Positions 15,076 to 22,937 of a DNA stretch of 38,056 nt are shown in pieces. Every line of letters begins with the position of its first letter. Positions within the stretch are counted from its first letter, which is position 1. The DNA is from Microbacterium barkeri (GTDB taxonomy: Bacteria > Actinomycetota > Actinomycetes > Actinomycetales > Microbacteriaceae), in NCBI RefSeq assembly GCF_027921765.1, contig NZ_BSEJ01000022.1:1-38056 (forward strand). Reading direction: 5' to 3'. The notes under the pieces are model-generated. The model had not been told where the DNA came from. It ran no database searches and saw nothing but the letters and a program-made list of their open reading frames with translations. The position numbers and the translations under genes were made by a program.

Positions 15076-17562
15076 TCAGAAGCCCGAGCCGTAGCAGACG
15101 AAGGGCGCGACGTGCCCGGTCTGGGCCGTCGCCCGCATGAGCGCCTCGGCAGGGTCGAGCCCGCCGACGAGCCCTTCGTGCATCGCGCCCAGCAGCTCGC
15201 AGGCGACGTCGTCGGCCACGGTCACCGGGGCCGCGATGACGCAGTGCGACCCCGCGTGCAGCCACGCCCTCGCCATCCCGACCGCCTCCTCGCCCCACAG
15301 CGCCGATGAGCGGCCGAGCTCGCACGCCGACAGCACGACGACGGCGGGCGGGCGCGCGATCGCGTCGATGTCGTAGCCGAACAGCGTGCCGTCCGCGAGC
15401 TCGAATCCGGACAGGAGCGGCGAATCCGGCGAGTGCCGCCCGTGCGCGACGACGTGGAGCACATCGACGCCCTCCGCGAGAGCCGTCACGTGCTCGATCC
15501 GCGACGCGTCGCCCGTGAGAATGCGCGCAGGGCCCCCGGCGCGCCGCCAGGCCCGCGCACCCGTGTCCGCCTCCTCGTCGCCGCGCGCGACGCCCGGACC
15601 CACGACGAACCCGGCCGAGGAGAGCGGCACCGAGCCGCGCGTGGCGACCCAGCGCGATGCCGAGCGGACGTGCGTCACGACCCGGCCGCGCAGCGCCGGC
15701 AGCATGCCCCACGGCGTTCCGCGCAGCTCGCCCGGCGCCGTCACGACGACCCTCCTCGGGTCTCCCGCGGCGCGCACGGCTTCCTCGACGAGTGCGCGCG
15801 ACAGGCACGACAGCCGGGCCTCGAGCGACTCGCGGATGAGCCGGCTTCCGGGCCCCGTGCGCGTCGCCGCGGCCGCGTTGAGCTCGCTGTACAGACCGCG
15901 GCGGAGGTCGCGCACGCGCCCCCACGGGATGTCGATGAGCGAGGGCGCTCCGCGCCCGGGCACGACGAGGCACGTGAGCCGGCCCCGGACGTACACGTAC
16001 GTGAGGAGGGCGGTGTCGCCGTCGAGCGCCGACCGCAGCTCGTCGAGGGAGACCACGGGAGGGCCGTCCGTCGAGGCCGTCGCGACCCACTGACGCTCGC
16101 TGATCCGCTGGCGCAGGGACGCCACGCGCGGGTCGGCGACCCAGTCCGACGAGGCGAGCTCGGCGCGCAGCGCACGCAGCTGCGCGAGGTCGGCCGCGTG
16201 CTCGGCGTCCTGCGGAGGGCGCACGGGCGAGACCTGCTGGCTGAAGTGGCGCGTGTACTCCGACCAGCGGAAGACCGTGTCGGGGCGGCCGGAGCGCACG
16301 CTCGCGGCGAGGCCCTCGATGAAGATCCCCGATCCGTGCACGGCCGTCGACGAGAGCACCTCGAGCGACCCGAACGACCGCTGCCAGGCCGACACCTCGT
16401 GGAGGCCCGCCTCGGCGTGCCGGCGGGCGTCCGCGTCGCGCCCGAGGGCCGCCGAGCGGGCGGCCCTCGCCTCGTGGGCGAGCACGCGGACGGACAGCGG
16501 GTCGTCGGGATGCAGGCGGGCCGCGCGCGACGGCGGCCGCCCCGTGCGCGCGAGGGCCGCATCGAGCACGTAGCGGAGCGCGCGGGCCTCGACGCGGAAC
16601 CCGAAGCGCGACAGCCGCCGCGCGACGCGCGCGCACTCCTCCTCGAGCGCCGAGGGGACGGGCTTCGCCGACGTGCGGTCGGCCGTGGGCGCGAGGAGCG
16701 CCCGCAGCCGGACGCCCTCCGCTCGCACCTCCCAGGACGCGCTGCCGAGCCCGCGGAAGCGCCGACTGGCGCGGAGCGCGACCCGGGCGGCGCGACCCGG
16801 CTCGTAGCCGAGCAGGGTCTGCGCGAGCTGGAGCTCGGCCTCGCCGCGCGCCTGCTGCATGCGCGCCCGGCCGAACGCCTGGGCGACCTGCTCGAGCAGA
16901 GCGGCCGACTCGCGCAGCTGACCCGATTCCCGGAGGACCTCGGCGCGATCGAGGTCGGAGATCGCCGCGGCGACGGCGGAGTCGCGCGCGATCTCCGCGC
17001 GCGCGACGGTCATCTCGCTGAGCGCGAGCACGAGGTCCCCCGCGAGGAGCGCCGTGTACCCGAGATTGTGGCGGGCCTGCGCTTCGCCGCCGCGGTCGCC
17101 GAGGTCCGCGAAGAGCGCGGCCGCCGCCCGGAACGCGTCGGCGCTCTCGCCGAGCCGTCGGCGCTGCAGAAGCGCGACGCCGCGATTCAGGACGACGTTG
17201 GCGCGCGAGGCGGGGCTGTCGATGAGCGCGACGGCCCGTTCGAAGAGCGGGAGGGCGGCGTCGACGTCGCCCCGGTGCAGGAGCAGCGTCGCCAGCTGAC
17301 CGGAGATGATGCCGCGGGTCTCCTCCGGCAGCATCGGGAAGCGCAGGGCGGTGCGGCAGAGCAGCTCCGCCCCGTCCGGATCGCCGAGCTGCCCGAGCGC
17401 GTAGGCCAGCGACGCGCTGATCCGCGCGCGCAGGACATCGTCGTCGGCGGCCTCGAGGGCGCGCACGAGAAGCCGCCTCGCGGTGCGCAGCCGCTTCGCG
17501 TTGGCGGCGTCGACTCCCCGGCGGAGGAGCTCCGCGACGGGAAGCTCCGGGCGCGAGGCCAC
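15076..17562 (-). CDS. TPR-CHAT caspase-like protease (828 aa)
   Basis: The N-terminal about 290 residues are helix pairs with TPR pattern (for example L-Q-R-R-R-L-G-E-S-A-D-A-F-R-A-A and A-R-H-N-L-G-Y-T-A-L-L-A-G-D). The C-terminal third is a CHAT domain with the clan CD His-Cys dyad: V-V-A-H-G-R-H with H707 and V-L-S-A-C-E-L-G with C747, then W-G-E-E-A-V-G-M-A-R and a final P-F-V-C-Y-G-S-G. Known family: caspase-like peptidases, often activated through partners bound by the repeats. No signal peptide or membrane helix, so it is cytoplasmic. GTG 17562 is chosen because it follows AGGGGGA and lies one base after the S8 stop; the longer frame would overlap the S8 gene by about 230 bases. It is the last gene of the sigma/protease operon. 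Confidence 0.88.
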   Translation of the reverse strand: MASRPELPVAELLRRGVDAANAKRLRTARRLLVRALEAADDDVLRARISASLAYALGQLGDPDGAELLCRTALRFPMLPEETRGIISGQLATLLLHRGDVDAALPLFERAVALIDSPASRANVVLNRGVALLQRRRLGESADAFRAAAALFADLGDRGGEAQARHNLGYTALLAGDLVLALSEMTVARAEIARDSAVAAAISDLDRAEVLRESGQLRESAALLEQVAQAFGRARMQQARGEAELQLAQTLLGYEPGRAARVALRASRRFRGLGSASWEVRAEGVRLRALLAPTADRTSAKPVPSALEEECARVARRLSRFGFRVEARALRYVLDAALARTGRPPSRAARLHPDDPLSVRVLAHEARAARSAALGRDADARRHAEAGLHEVSAWQRSFGSLEVLSSTAVHGSGIFIEGLAASVRSGRPDTVFRWSEYTRHFSQQVSPVRPPQDAEHAADLAQLRALRAELASSDWVADPRVASLRQRISERQWVATASTDGPPVVSLDELRSALDGDTALLTYVYVRGRLTCLVVPGRGAPSLIDIPWGRVRDLRRGLYSELNAAAATRTGPGSRLIRESLEARLSCLSRALVEEAVRAAGDPRRVVVTAPGELRGTPWGMLPALRGRVVTHVRSASRWVATRGSVPLSSAGFVVGPGVARGDEEADTGARAWRRAGGPARILTGDASRIEHVTALAEGVDVLHVVAHGRHSPDSPLLSGFELADGTLFGYDIDAIARPPAVVVLSACELGRSSALWGEEAVGMARAWLHAGSHCVIAAPVTVADDVACELLGAMHEGLVGGLDPAEALMRATAQTGHVAPFVCYGSGF

Positions 17563-17563
17563 G

Positions 17564-19159
17564 TCATCCCCCTGACCGGTCCCGGGCGGCGAGCAGCTCG
17601 AGCGCGGCCGCCGTGGCCGCGCGGCTCTCGGCGCATGCATCGCCCGCCGCGCGGATGCCGGCCGCGGGCCATCCGAGCTGCGCGGCGATCGTCGCGGCGG
17701 CGAACGGGGCAGCGAACGACGTGCCGCTCCACACCGCGAAGCTCCCGAGGTAGCACTCGGGCGCGATCGTCTCCCGGCGCCGCTCGAAGCGGTCATCGCG
17801 CGACGACGCCTGCCGCCCGCCCTCGAACGCCGGCATCGTGCTCACCACCGCGGCGCCCGGTGCGTACACGCGCACCCACGGCCCCACGTTCGAGAAGAGC
17901 GCGACAGCGGCACCGCTCGGGTTCAGCGCGCCGACCGACACGTGCTCCGCCCCGTCATCGGGCTCGATGCCGTTGTCGCCGCCCGGCCACGGCCAGAGCG
18001 ACGCAGGGAACGGCGGTCGGTCGATCGCGTCGTTGCCCGCGGAGCACACGACCGCGCAGCCGAGCTCGCGCGCCCTGCGCAGGAGCTCGAAGAGCACGGT
18101 CGAGAAGAGCCCGTCCTCCGGGGTCTCGTGGTAGTAGCCGAGCGACAGGCTGAGCACGTCGATCGCGCGTCCGCCCTCCCGCCCCGCGCGGTACCGCGCG
18201 AGCAGCTCGACGAGCCCCGCGAGGGTGTCGAGGAGAGCGCTCTCGTCGACGACGCCGAGGGCGTTCGCGACCCGCACGGAGAGGATGTCGGCCTCCGGGG
18301 CGACCTGCCGGACGATCCCGGCGATGAAGGTGCCGTGCCCGGCGACCGGATCGATCTCCCCGTCCAGCTGGCCGTAGAGGTCGGGGAACCGCTCGGGGTC
18401 GGCGTCGTCCGTGAGTCCGAGCGGCGCTCCGTCGAGCTCGACGCGCCGCGTGACGATGTCGTCGGGCAGCCAGTCGTGCGCGCCGCACCCCGTGTCGAGG
18501 ATCGCGACGACGGGTCGCCGTCGGCCGCGCGGCGGCTTCCCCTCGCGCGTGGGCCCGGCTCCGAGGCGCGCGACGGGCTGCCGCCCGCCGTGCCCCGCTT
18601 CGGCGTACTGGTCAGCGCCATGCGGGTTGGTGCGCGTGAACGGGTTCGTCCGCGTGAAGGGATTCGTGCGCGTGAACGGATTGACGCCGACGGGGTCGAT
18701 CGCGACGACGTGGTCGAGCGCGACGTCGCGCAGTCGGCCTCGAGAGAGGCGTCGCGCCCGCTGCAGGACGCGCCACGCGTCGGGCGCCACGGGCGCCTCC
18801 CCCCGCGACGGCCCGTCGGGCGCGACGAGCTGCGCGCGCAGCATCCCGAGGCCCGGCAGCAGCGGGGTCGGCTCCTCCGCCTCGCCGAGCGCGTCGCCGC
18901 GCAGCGATTCGGGGACGACCTGCCACCCGAACGAGGCAGCGGCCTCGCGGACGAGGCGGAGTCCGTCGACCGCCTCCGCGTCGTCGTCGCGTCGCGCGAT
19001 CAGGAGCCGGTCGGGAACGTACGCGGTCGGGAACGCGCGCACGCCGTCGACGGGCTCGACCGCCGGGTCGAGGACCCGCCCGACCGGGATCGATCCCGCG
19101 GCGCGATCACGCCACGACCATCCGTCGGGCTGGGATGTGGTCCGGCTGTCGTCGGGCAT
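17564..19159 (-). CDS. Cytoplasmic subtilisin-like serine peptidase (S8, 531 aa)
   Basis: Full catalytic triad: D222 in A-I-L-D-T-G, H275 in G-H-G-T-F-I-A-G, S481 in S-G-T-S-F-A-A-P, with the oxyanion Asn in S-A-G-N at 376. The first about 215 residues are not a classical secretion leader: no hydrophobic signal peptide and no transmembrane helix, so the enzyme probably acts inside the cell. This N-terminal region includes a low-complexity tandem (N-P-F-T-R-T) x3 at 160-177 just before the catalytic domain, a likely flexible linker or processing site. ATG 19159 follows GGGGAGG. It sits one base upstream of the CHAT gene and downstream of the 155-aa protein. Substrate unknown; maturation of, or by, the CHAT protease is a reasonable guess. 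Confidence 0.9.
   Translation of the reverse strand: MPDDSRTTSQPDGWSWRDRAAGSIPVGRVLDPAVEPVDGVRAFPTAYVPDRLLIARRDDDAEAVDGLRLVREAAASFGWQVVPESLRGDALGEAEEPTPLLPGLGMLRAQLVAPDGPSRGEAPVAPDAWRVLQRARRLSRGRLRDVALDHVVAIDPVGVNPFTRTNPFTRTNPFTRTNPHGADQYAEAGHGGRQPVARLGAGPTREGKPPRGRRRPVVAILDTGCGAHDWLPDDIVTRRVELDGAPLGLTDDADPERFPDLYGQLDGEIDPVAGHGTFIAGIVRQVAPEADILSVRVANALGVVDESALLDTLAGLVELLARYRAGREGGRAIDVLSLSLGYYHETPEDGLFSTVLFELLRRARELGCAVVCSAGNDAIDRPPFPASLWPWPGGDNGIEPDDGAEHVSVGALNPSGAAVALFSNVGPWVRVYAPGAAVVSTMPAFEGGRQASSRDDRFERRRETIAPECYLGSFAVWSGTSFAAPFAAATIAAQLGWPAAGIRAAGDACAESRAATAAALELLAARDRSGG
18629..18682 (-). repeat. Three 18-bp in-frame tandem repeats encoding N-P-F-T-R-T
   Basis: Three consecutive near-identical 18-bp units lie in the S8 peptidase gene, followed by a partial fourth (N-P-H). 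The unit keeps the reading frame, so changes in copy number would lengthen or shorten the linker without breaking the gene. Wobble differences between units show that they are not a very recent expansion. Confidence 0.85.
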
Positions 19160-19242
19160 CGCGCACCTCCCCGGGCACTCGGCCAGGGGAGCACCGCTTG
19201 CGCGTATTCTGCCCCAGAACCGCCGTCACGGGAAGATCGACC

Positions 19243-19710
19243 TCACATGTCGAACCAGGGGGTCGCGACCTCCCGGAGACCCTCCTCCTGCCGCACGACC
19301 ATCCGCACCTGCGCGCGCCCCGCGGCCACGCCCTCGAACGAGAAGCGGCCGTCGCCGACCGTGTCGGCGGCCCACTCGGCGTCGTCCTGCGCGAGGCGCG
19401 CCGCGAGCACCGCAGGACGGGACCATCCGTCGATCCGGCGCGCGCCGCCATCCGTCGGCGACACGTGCAGCAGCACCTCGGCGTCGTCGTCCGCGAACTG
19501 GAGCGTGCGGCGCTCGTCACCCGCCCGCACGGCGGCCTGCGCGCCGTCGACGAGCGAGAGCAGCGCGAACTCGCGCGAGAGGTCGTCGACGGCCACGGCC
19601 GCGATCATGCGGTCGGCAAGTCCTGCGGGGACGGGGTCGGCCTGCTCCCAGGACGCGCGCAGCGCGTCGAGGAGCTCGCGGTCCTCTGCTCCCCCGACGT
19701 GGTCGTTCAC
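19243..19710 (-). CDS. Conserved small protein of sigma/S8/CHAT operons, candidate sigma regulator (155 aa)
   Basis: No transmembrane segment, signal peptide or cysteine. Residues about 10-55 are helical with a D-P-V-P turn followed by an A-V-D-D-L-S-R-E-F-A-L-L-S-L-V-D-G helix. Residues about 65-150 are strand-rich, with D-G-R-F-S-F-E-G-V near the end like a carboxypeptidase-regulatory-type beta-sandwich, and the chain closes with V-A-T-P-W-F. From memory, similar proteins stand beside sigma factors and S8/CHAT genes in other actinobacteria; I could not check this. GTG 19710 overlaps the sigma stop by four bases, so the two are translationally coupled, as is common for sigma/anti-sigma pairs. 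It has no zinc-binding H-x3-C-x2-C motif of ZAS anti-sigma factors. Role inferred, not shown. Confidence 0.75.
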   Translation of the reverse strand: MNDHVGGAEDRELLDALRASWEQADPVPAGLADRMIAAVAVDDLSREFALLSLVDGAQAAVRAGDERRTLQFADDDAEVLLHVSPTDGGARRIDGWSRPAVLAARLAQDDAEWAADTVGDGRFSFEGVAAGRAQVRMVVRQEEGLREVATPWFDM

Positions 19711-20345
19711 GATCGTCCCTCGTCTCGTATATCGGGATTCAATCTGGCTCGAAGCTTAGCGAGGCAGCGCTGCCTCGTGGGTCCGATGCTCCCCACCGGC
19801 ATGCGCAGGTCGGCGGCGATCTGGGCGTAGTCGGGTCGGTCCTCGAAGGCGACGATCCGCAGCAGCCGCTGGCACCGCTCGTCGAGCGCGCGCACGGCCA
19901 GCCACAGGCGGTCGGCCGTGTCGGCCTCGGCGACGTCGTCCTCGGCCGCGCGGCGCGACGGGAGCCGCGCCTCGAGCAGGTCGTCGTCGGTCGGATCGGC
20001 GCGACGGTCCGCGCGCGCGACGCGCCACGCCTCGCGGCGCGCGGTCACGCGCAGCCATCCGGAGACCGCGTCGGCGCTCGCGATCGTGTCGTGCTTGCGG
20101 ACGAGCGTGAGCCACGTCGTCTGGATGACGTCCTCCGCCGCCGCCCGACGCAGGCCGTACGCGCGGACGACGTGCCACAGCACGGGGGTCATGATGCGCA
20201 CCAGCTCGTCGATCGCCTGCGGGTCGCCGCTGCGCCAGCGCGCGAAGTGCGCGGCCGCCTGCTCCCAGCGCGCCGCGCCGTGGGCGTCGGCGACGTCGTC
20301 CGCGTCATCCGCGGGCGACAGGGAGAGATCGTCCATGTCAGACAC
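19707..20345 (-). CDS. ECF-like sigma-70 family RNA polymerase sigma factor (212 aa)
   Basis: Two-domain sigma factor. Sigma region 2 spans about residues 38-110 (R-S-G-D-P-Q-A-I-D-E-L, then A-E-D-V-I-Q-T-T-W-L and the G-W-L-R-V-T-A-R-R-E-A segment that melts the -10 box). Sigma region 4 spans about 145-203 (L-D-E-R-C-Q-R-L-L-R, D-Y-A-Q-I-A-A-D-L, V-G-S-I-G-P-T-R-Q-R-C-L helix-turn-helix). It has no region 3 or 1.1, so it is of the extracytoplasmic-function class. The first 30 residues are an acidic extension. GTG 20345 is the longest start; ATG 20336 is possible, and neither has a strong ribosome site. It heads the operon with the 155-aa protein, S8 and CHAT genes, so it is probably their own activator. 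Confidence 0.88.
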   Translation of the reverse strand: MSDMDDLSLSPADDADDVADAHGAARWEQAAAHFARWRSGDPQAIDELVRIMTPVLWHVVRAYGLRRAAAEDVIQTTWLTLVRKHDTIASADAVSGWLRVTARREAWRVARADRRADPTDDDLLEARLPSRRAAEDDVAEADTADRLWLAVRALDERCQRLLRIVAFEDRPDYAQIAADLRMPVGSIGPTRQRCLAKLRARLNPDIRDEGRS

Positions 20346-20353
20346 ATTGTGTC
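20341..20353. promoter_or_regulatory. 13-bp palindrome GACACATTGTGTC over the sigma gene start
   Basis: Perfect inverted repeat (6 + 1 + 6) spanning the GTG start of the sigma gene. About 30 bases further upstream, CGTGAT occurs twice in tandem (20384-20389, 20391-20396). Either could be a binding site that blocks or directs transcription of the operon. No convincing -35/-10 pair was found, although a TATGGA lies six bases before the GTG. Confidence 0.4.
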
Positions 20354-20429
20354 CATACCTGCGACGAGGCGTGCAACACGCGGCGTGATACGTGATGCAG
20401 TCGATACCGAGGCGCTGCCCAGGCGGCGC

Positions 20430-20975
20430 TCAGGGCGTCTGCCCGGGCAGCGGCGTCTCGGCGGAGCGCGGCGACCTCAGCACGAGGACGACGACGATCG
20501 CCACGAGGATGACCGCGCTCAGCACGAGCGATCCGATCGCGGAGTGGTGCGGCGGCCAGAAGCAGATCCACCAGGGCGCGGCCGTCACGACGAGGGTCAG
20601 CACGGCGATCGCGATGCACGGCGCCAGCACGCCGGCGTCCTCGAGGGCCTCGATGATGGCGTTGGCCGACGCGAGCAGGCTCTCGCCGAGCGCTCCGCGC
20701 TCGGCGAGCCAGTACACCTGCACGACCGAGAGGCCGAGCGCGTGCATGAGCGTGGTGCGCCGGGTGCGGCCGGCACCCCGCGAGGCGCGCAGCCACTGCG
20801 CCACCATCGCGACGCGCATGATGACGTAGCCGACCACGGGGATCGTGAAGCCGCCGTGGAAGGCGGGGCCCACCCCGGCCGCGAGCACGAGCACGCCGCC
20901 CATCTGCACGATCGTGAGCACGCGGTACAGCCAGTCGTCGGCGTCGAACGACGTCGAAGAACAGCTCGAGGGTTC
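20430..20975 (-). pseudogene. Decayed low temperature requirement A (LtrA) family membrane protein
   Basis: The readable part (from about 20960 down to the stop at 20430) has LtrA landmarks in the right order: [19 protein letters not shown]-x-x-A-F, V-V-G-Y-V-I-M-R, V-V-Q-V-Y-W, L-G-E-S-L-L-A and a W-W-I-C-F segment. Large parts between them are missing: the family is usually 350-400 residues and this is about 165-180. At the 5' end an E-L-F-F-D motif, which belongs near the LtrA N-terminus, is present but in another frame, and an in-frame TGA precedes it. The frame switch falls between two copies of TTCGACG, a likely deletion scar. There is no ribosome site at any start. I judge it a pseudogene with several deletions; a reduced functional protein is the weaker alternative. 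Confidence 0.65.
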
Positions 20976-20998
20976 ACACGCGACAGACTACGCGCGGG

Positions 20999-21883
20999 TC
21001 AGAGCTCGCTCCCCGGCACGGCGAAGGTGTCGCACGCGCGCTCTCCGCGCTCGTACCCGGTCTGGAACCACCGCATGCGCTGCTCGCTCGAGCCGTGGCT
21101 CCAGCTGTCGGGGTTGACGACGCCGCCGGACTCCTGCTGGATGTGGTCGTCGCCCACCGCGGAGGCGGCGTCCATCGCGTCGGCGAGCTGCCCGCGGGTG
21201 GGCGCCTCGAGGTACGGGACGCCGTTCTCGTCGACCTGCTCGGTCATCGCGCCCACCCAGGCGCCCGCGAAGCAGTCGGCCTGCAGCTCGGTGCGCACGC
21301 CGTCGCTCTCGGGCCCGGTTCCGCCGCCCTGATGCTCCTGCAGCACGCCCGTGAGGTTCTGCACGTGGTGCCCGTACTCGTGCGCGAGCACGTACAGCTG
21401 CGCGAGGTCGCCCGCCTGCGCGTCGTAGCGCTCGCGCAGCAGGGAGAAGAACGTCGGGTCGATGTAGACCGTCTCGTCGGGCGGGCAGTAGAACGGCCCC
21501 GTCGCGTTCGACGCGGTGCCGCACGAGGTCTCGGTCTGCCCGTCCACGATGATGAGCTCGGGCTCGCGGTACCCCTCGAGGGCACCGGCCCAGAACTGGT
21601 CGAGCGCGAGCGATCCGGCCGCGAGCCGGCAGTCGTCGTTCTCGTTCGCGTCCTCGCCCGTCTCGCAGTCCGAGATGGCCGTCTCCTGGCCGGAGCCGCC
21701 GGGTGCGCCGGCGTCGGGCGACAGCAGCCCGAGCACCGACCCGAAGTCGCCGCCCGTGAGCAGTCCGACGACGAGCACGCCGAGCAGGCCGAGGCCGCCG
21801 ATCCCGCCGCCCGCGATCGCCGCGGTCCGTCCTCGACGCCGTGCGCCGTGCCCGCTCACATCCGCGTTCTCGTTGAACGTCAT
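20999..21883 (-). CDS. YpfJ-type neutral zinc metallopeptidase (294 aa)
   Basis: Begins with the family's typical M-T-F-N-E-N-A and an Arg-rich stretch, then one transmembrane helix (about residues 22-44). The rest should face outward. The catalytic zinc motif H-E-Y-G-H is at 168-172, preceded by [12 protein letters not shown] and followed by E-L-Q-A-D-C-F-A-G, which supplies the third ligand. Four or more cysteines in the outer part may form disulfides. Its biological substrate is not known in this family. It is divergent from trhO with a 60-base gap and ends 24 bases from the LtrA remnant. ATG 21883 is chosen because the N-terminal motif starts there. Confidence 0.9.
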   Translation of the reverse strand: MTFNENADVSGHGARRRGRTAAIAGGGIGGLGLLGVLVVGLLTGGDFGSVLGLLSPDAGAPGGSGQETAISDCETGEDANENDDCRLAAGSLALDQFWAGALEGYREPELIIVDGQTETSCGTASNATGPFYCPPDETVYIDPTFFSLLRERYDAQAGDLAQLYVLAHEYGHHVQNLTGVLQEHQGGGTGPESDGVRTELQADCFAGAWVGAMTEQVDENGVPYLEAPTRGQLADAMDAASAVGDDHIQQESGGVVNPDSWSHGSSEQRMRWFQTGYERGERACDTFAVPGSEL

Positions 21884-21931
21884 GACGCCCACGGTACCGC
21901 TCCCGACCGGCGTCCTCACGGCCTGCTCGCC

Positions 21932-21937
21932 TACCCT
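21932..21937 (+). promoter_or_regulatory. -10 box TACCCT for leaderless trhO mRNA
   Basis: TACCCT matches TANNNT and ends six bases before the GTG start at 21944. With no ribosome site upstream, transcription would begin at or next to the start codon. No clear -35 is seen. Confidence 0.6.
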
Positions 21938-21943
21938 GGATCC

Positions 21944-22843
21944 GTGCCCGCCAAGATCCTCCTCTACTACCTCTTCACGCCGATCGCCGACCCCGAGGCC
22001 ATCCGCCTCTGGCAGCGCGACCTGTGCGAGCTGCTGGGGCTGCGGGGCCGGATCCTCCTGTCGGAGCACGGCATCAATGGCACGGTCGGCGGCGACATGC
22101 AGGCGCTCAAGCGCTACGTCCGCAAGACGAAGGACTACGCGCCCTTCAAGGGCATCGACTTCAAGTGGTCGTCGGGGTCGGGCCTCGACGCGGAGGGCCG
22201 CAGCCTCGACTTCCCGCGGATGTCGGTCAAGGTGCGCGACGAGATCGTGTCGTTCGGCGCGCCCGGCGAGCTGCGGGTCGACGAGAACGGCGTCGTGGGC
22301 GGCGGCACGCACCTCACACCGGGTGCCCTGCACAAGCTCGTCGAGGAGCGCGGCGACGAGGTGGTGTTCTTCGACGGCCGCAACGCGTTCGAGGCGGCGA
22401 TCGGCCGTTTCCGGAATGCCATCGTGCCGGATGTCGCCACGACGCGCGACTTCATCGCGGAGCTCGACTCGGGGCGCTACGACGACCTCAAGGGGCGGCC
22501 CGTCGTGACCTACTGCACGGGCGGCATCCGGTGCGAGGTGCTCTCGAGCCTCATGACGGCGCGCGGCTTCGGCGAGGTGTACCAGCTCGACGGCGGCATC
22601 GTCCGCTACGGAGAGACCTTCGGCAACGCGGGCCTGTGGGAGGGATCGCTCTACGTCTTCGACGGCCGTGAGTCGATGACGTTCGGCGACGGCGCGGCGG
22701 TGATCTCGCGCTGCGCCGCATGCGAGAGCCCCACCGACCGGATGGTCGACTGCGTCGACGAGACCTGCCAGGTCCGCGTCGTCCTGTGCGCGGGCTGCGG
22801 CGACGTGCACCCGTGCGGGCGCCACGCGGCCGTCGCCGCGTAG
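21944..22843 (+). CDS. trhO: tRNA uridine(34) hydroxylase TrhO (YceA family, 299 aa)
   Basis: Oxygen-dependent enzyme that makes 5-hydroxyuridine at the wobble position of certain tRNAs. Domains in order: an N-terminal ferredoxin-like part with [10 protein letters not shown] (residues 38-47); a linker with F-K-W-S-S-G; a rhodanese domain with F-D-G-R-N at about 143-147 and the active-site loop Y-C-T-G-G-I-R-C-E (C191); and a C-terminal zinc-finger-like tail with several Cys pairs. Length and motif order match the family. GTG 21944 is used because the conserved start (A-K-I-L-L-Y-Y) follows at once and a -10 box lies six bases upstream. Confidence 0.92.
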   Translation: MPAKILLYYLFTPIADPEAIRLWQRDLCELLGLRGRILLSEHGINGTVGGDMQALKRYVRKTKDYAPFKGIDFKWSSGSGLDAEGRSLDFPRMSVKVRDEIVSFGAPGELRVDENGVVGGGTHLTPGALHKLVEERGDEVVFFDGRNAFEAAIGRFRNAIVPDVATTRDFIAELDSGRYDDLKGRPVVTYCTGGIRCEVLSSLMTARGFGEVYQLDGGIVRYGETFGNAGLWEGSLYVFDGRESMTFGDGAAVISRCAACESPTDRMVDCVDETCQVRVVLCAGCGDVHPCGRHAAVAA

Positions 22844-22924
22844 CGCCCGCCGGGGCGGATGGCTCCGCGCCGCCTCAGGACAGGCGCGCGAGCAGGGCGC
22901 GCGCGATATGTCGGGGGTGGGGTC

Positions 22925-22930
22925 TACCTT
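22925..22930 (+). promoter_or_regulatory. -10 box TACCTT for a leaderless membrane-protein mRNA
   Basis: TACCTT (TANNNT) ends seven bases before ATG 22938, and no Shine-Dalgarno sequence precedes that ATG. It follows the same spacing rule as the starts of trhO, ppc, the LacI gene and the glutaredoxin gene. Confidence 0.55.
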
Positions 22931-22937
22931 GCGGCAC

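Noticed and set aside
15433..18153. 906-codon plus-strand frame opposite the CHAT and S8 genes
   Set aside because: It is an Arg/Gly/Ala-rich shadow without recognisable domains. The minus-strand genes have full catalytic motifs.
18629..18682. Short CRISPR-like array
   Set aside because: The 18-bp units are contiguous with no spacers and keep the reading frame of the S8 gene.
15076..20345. Type III-E CRISPR (Craspase) locus
   Set aside because: TPR-CHAT and a sigma factor are present, but there is no gRAMP/Cas7-11, no cas1/cas2, no repeat-spacer array and no Csx30-sized partner in the window.
15076..20345. Bacterial gasdermin defence module
   Set aside because: Proteases of the right kinds are present, but the only small partner (155 aa) is shorter than typical gasdermins and shows no amphipathic membrane-inserting strands or C-terminal hydrophobic tail.
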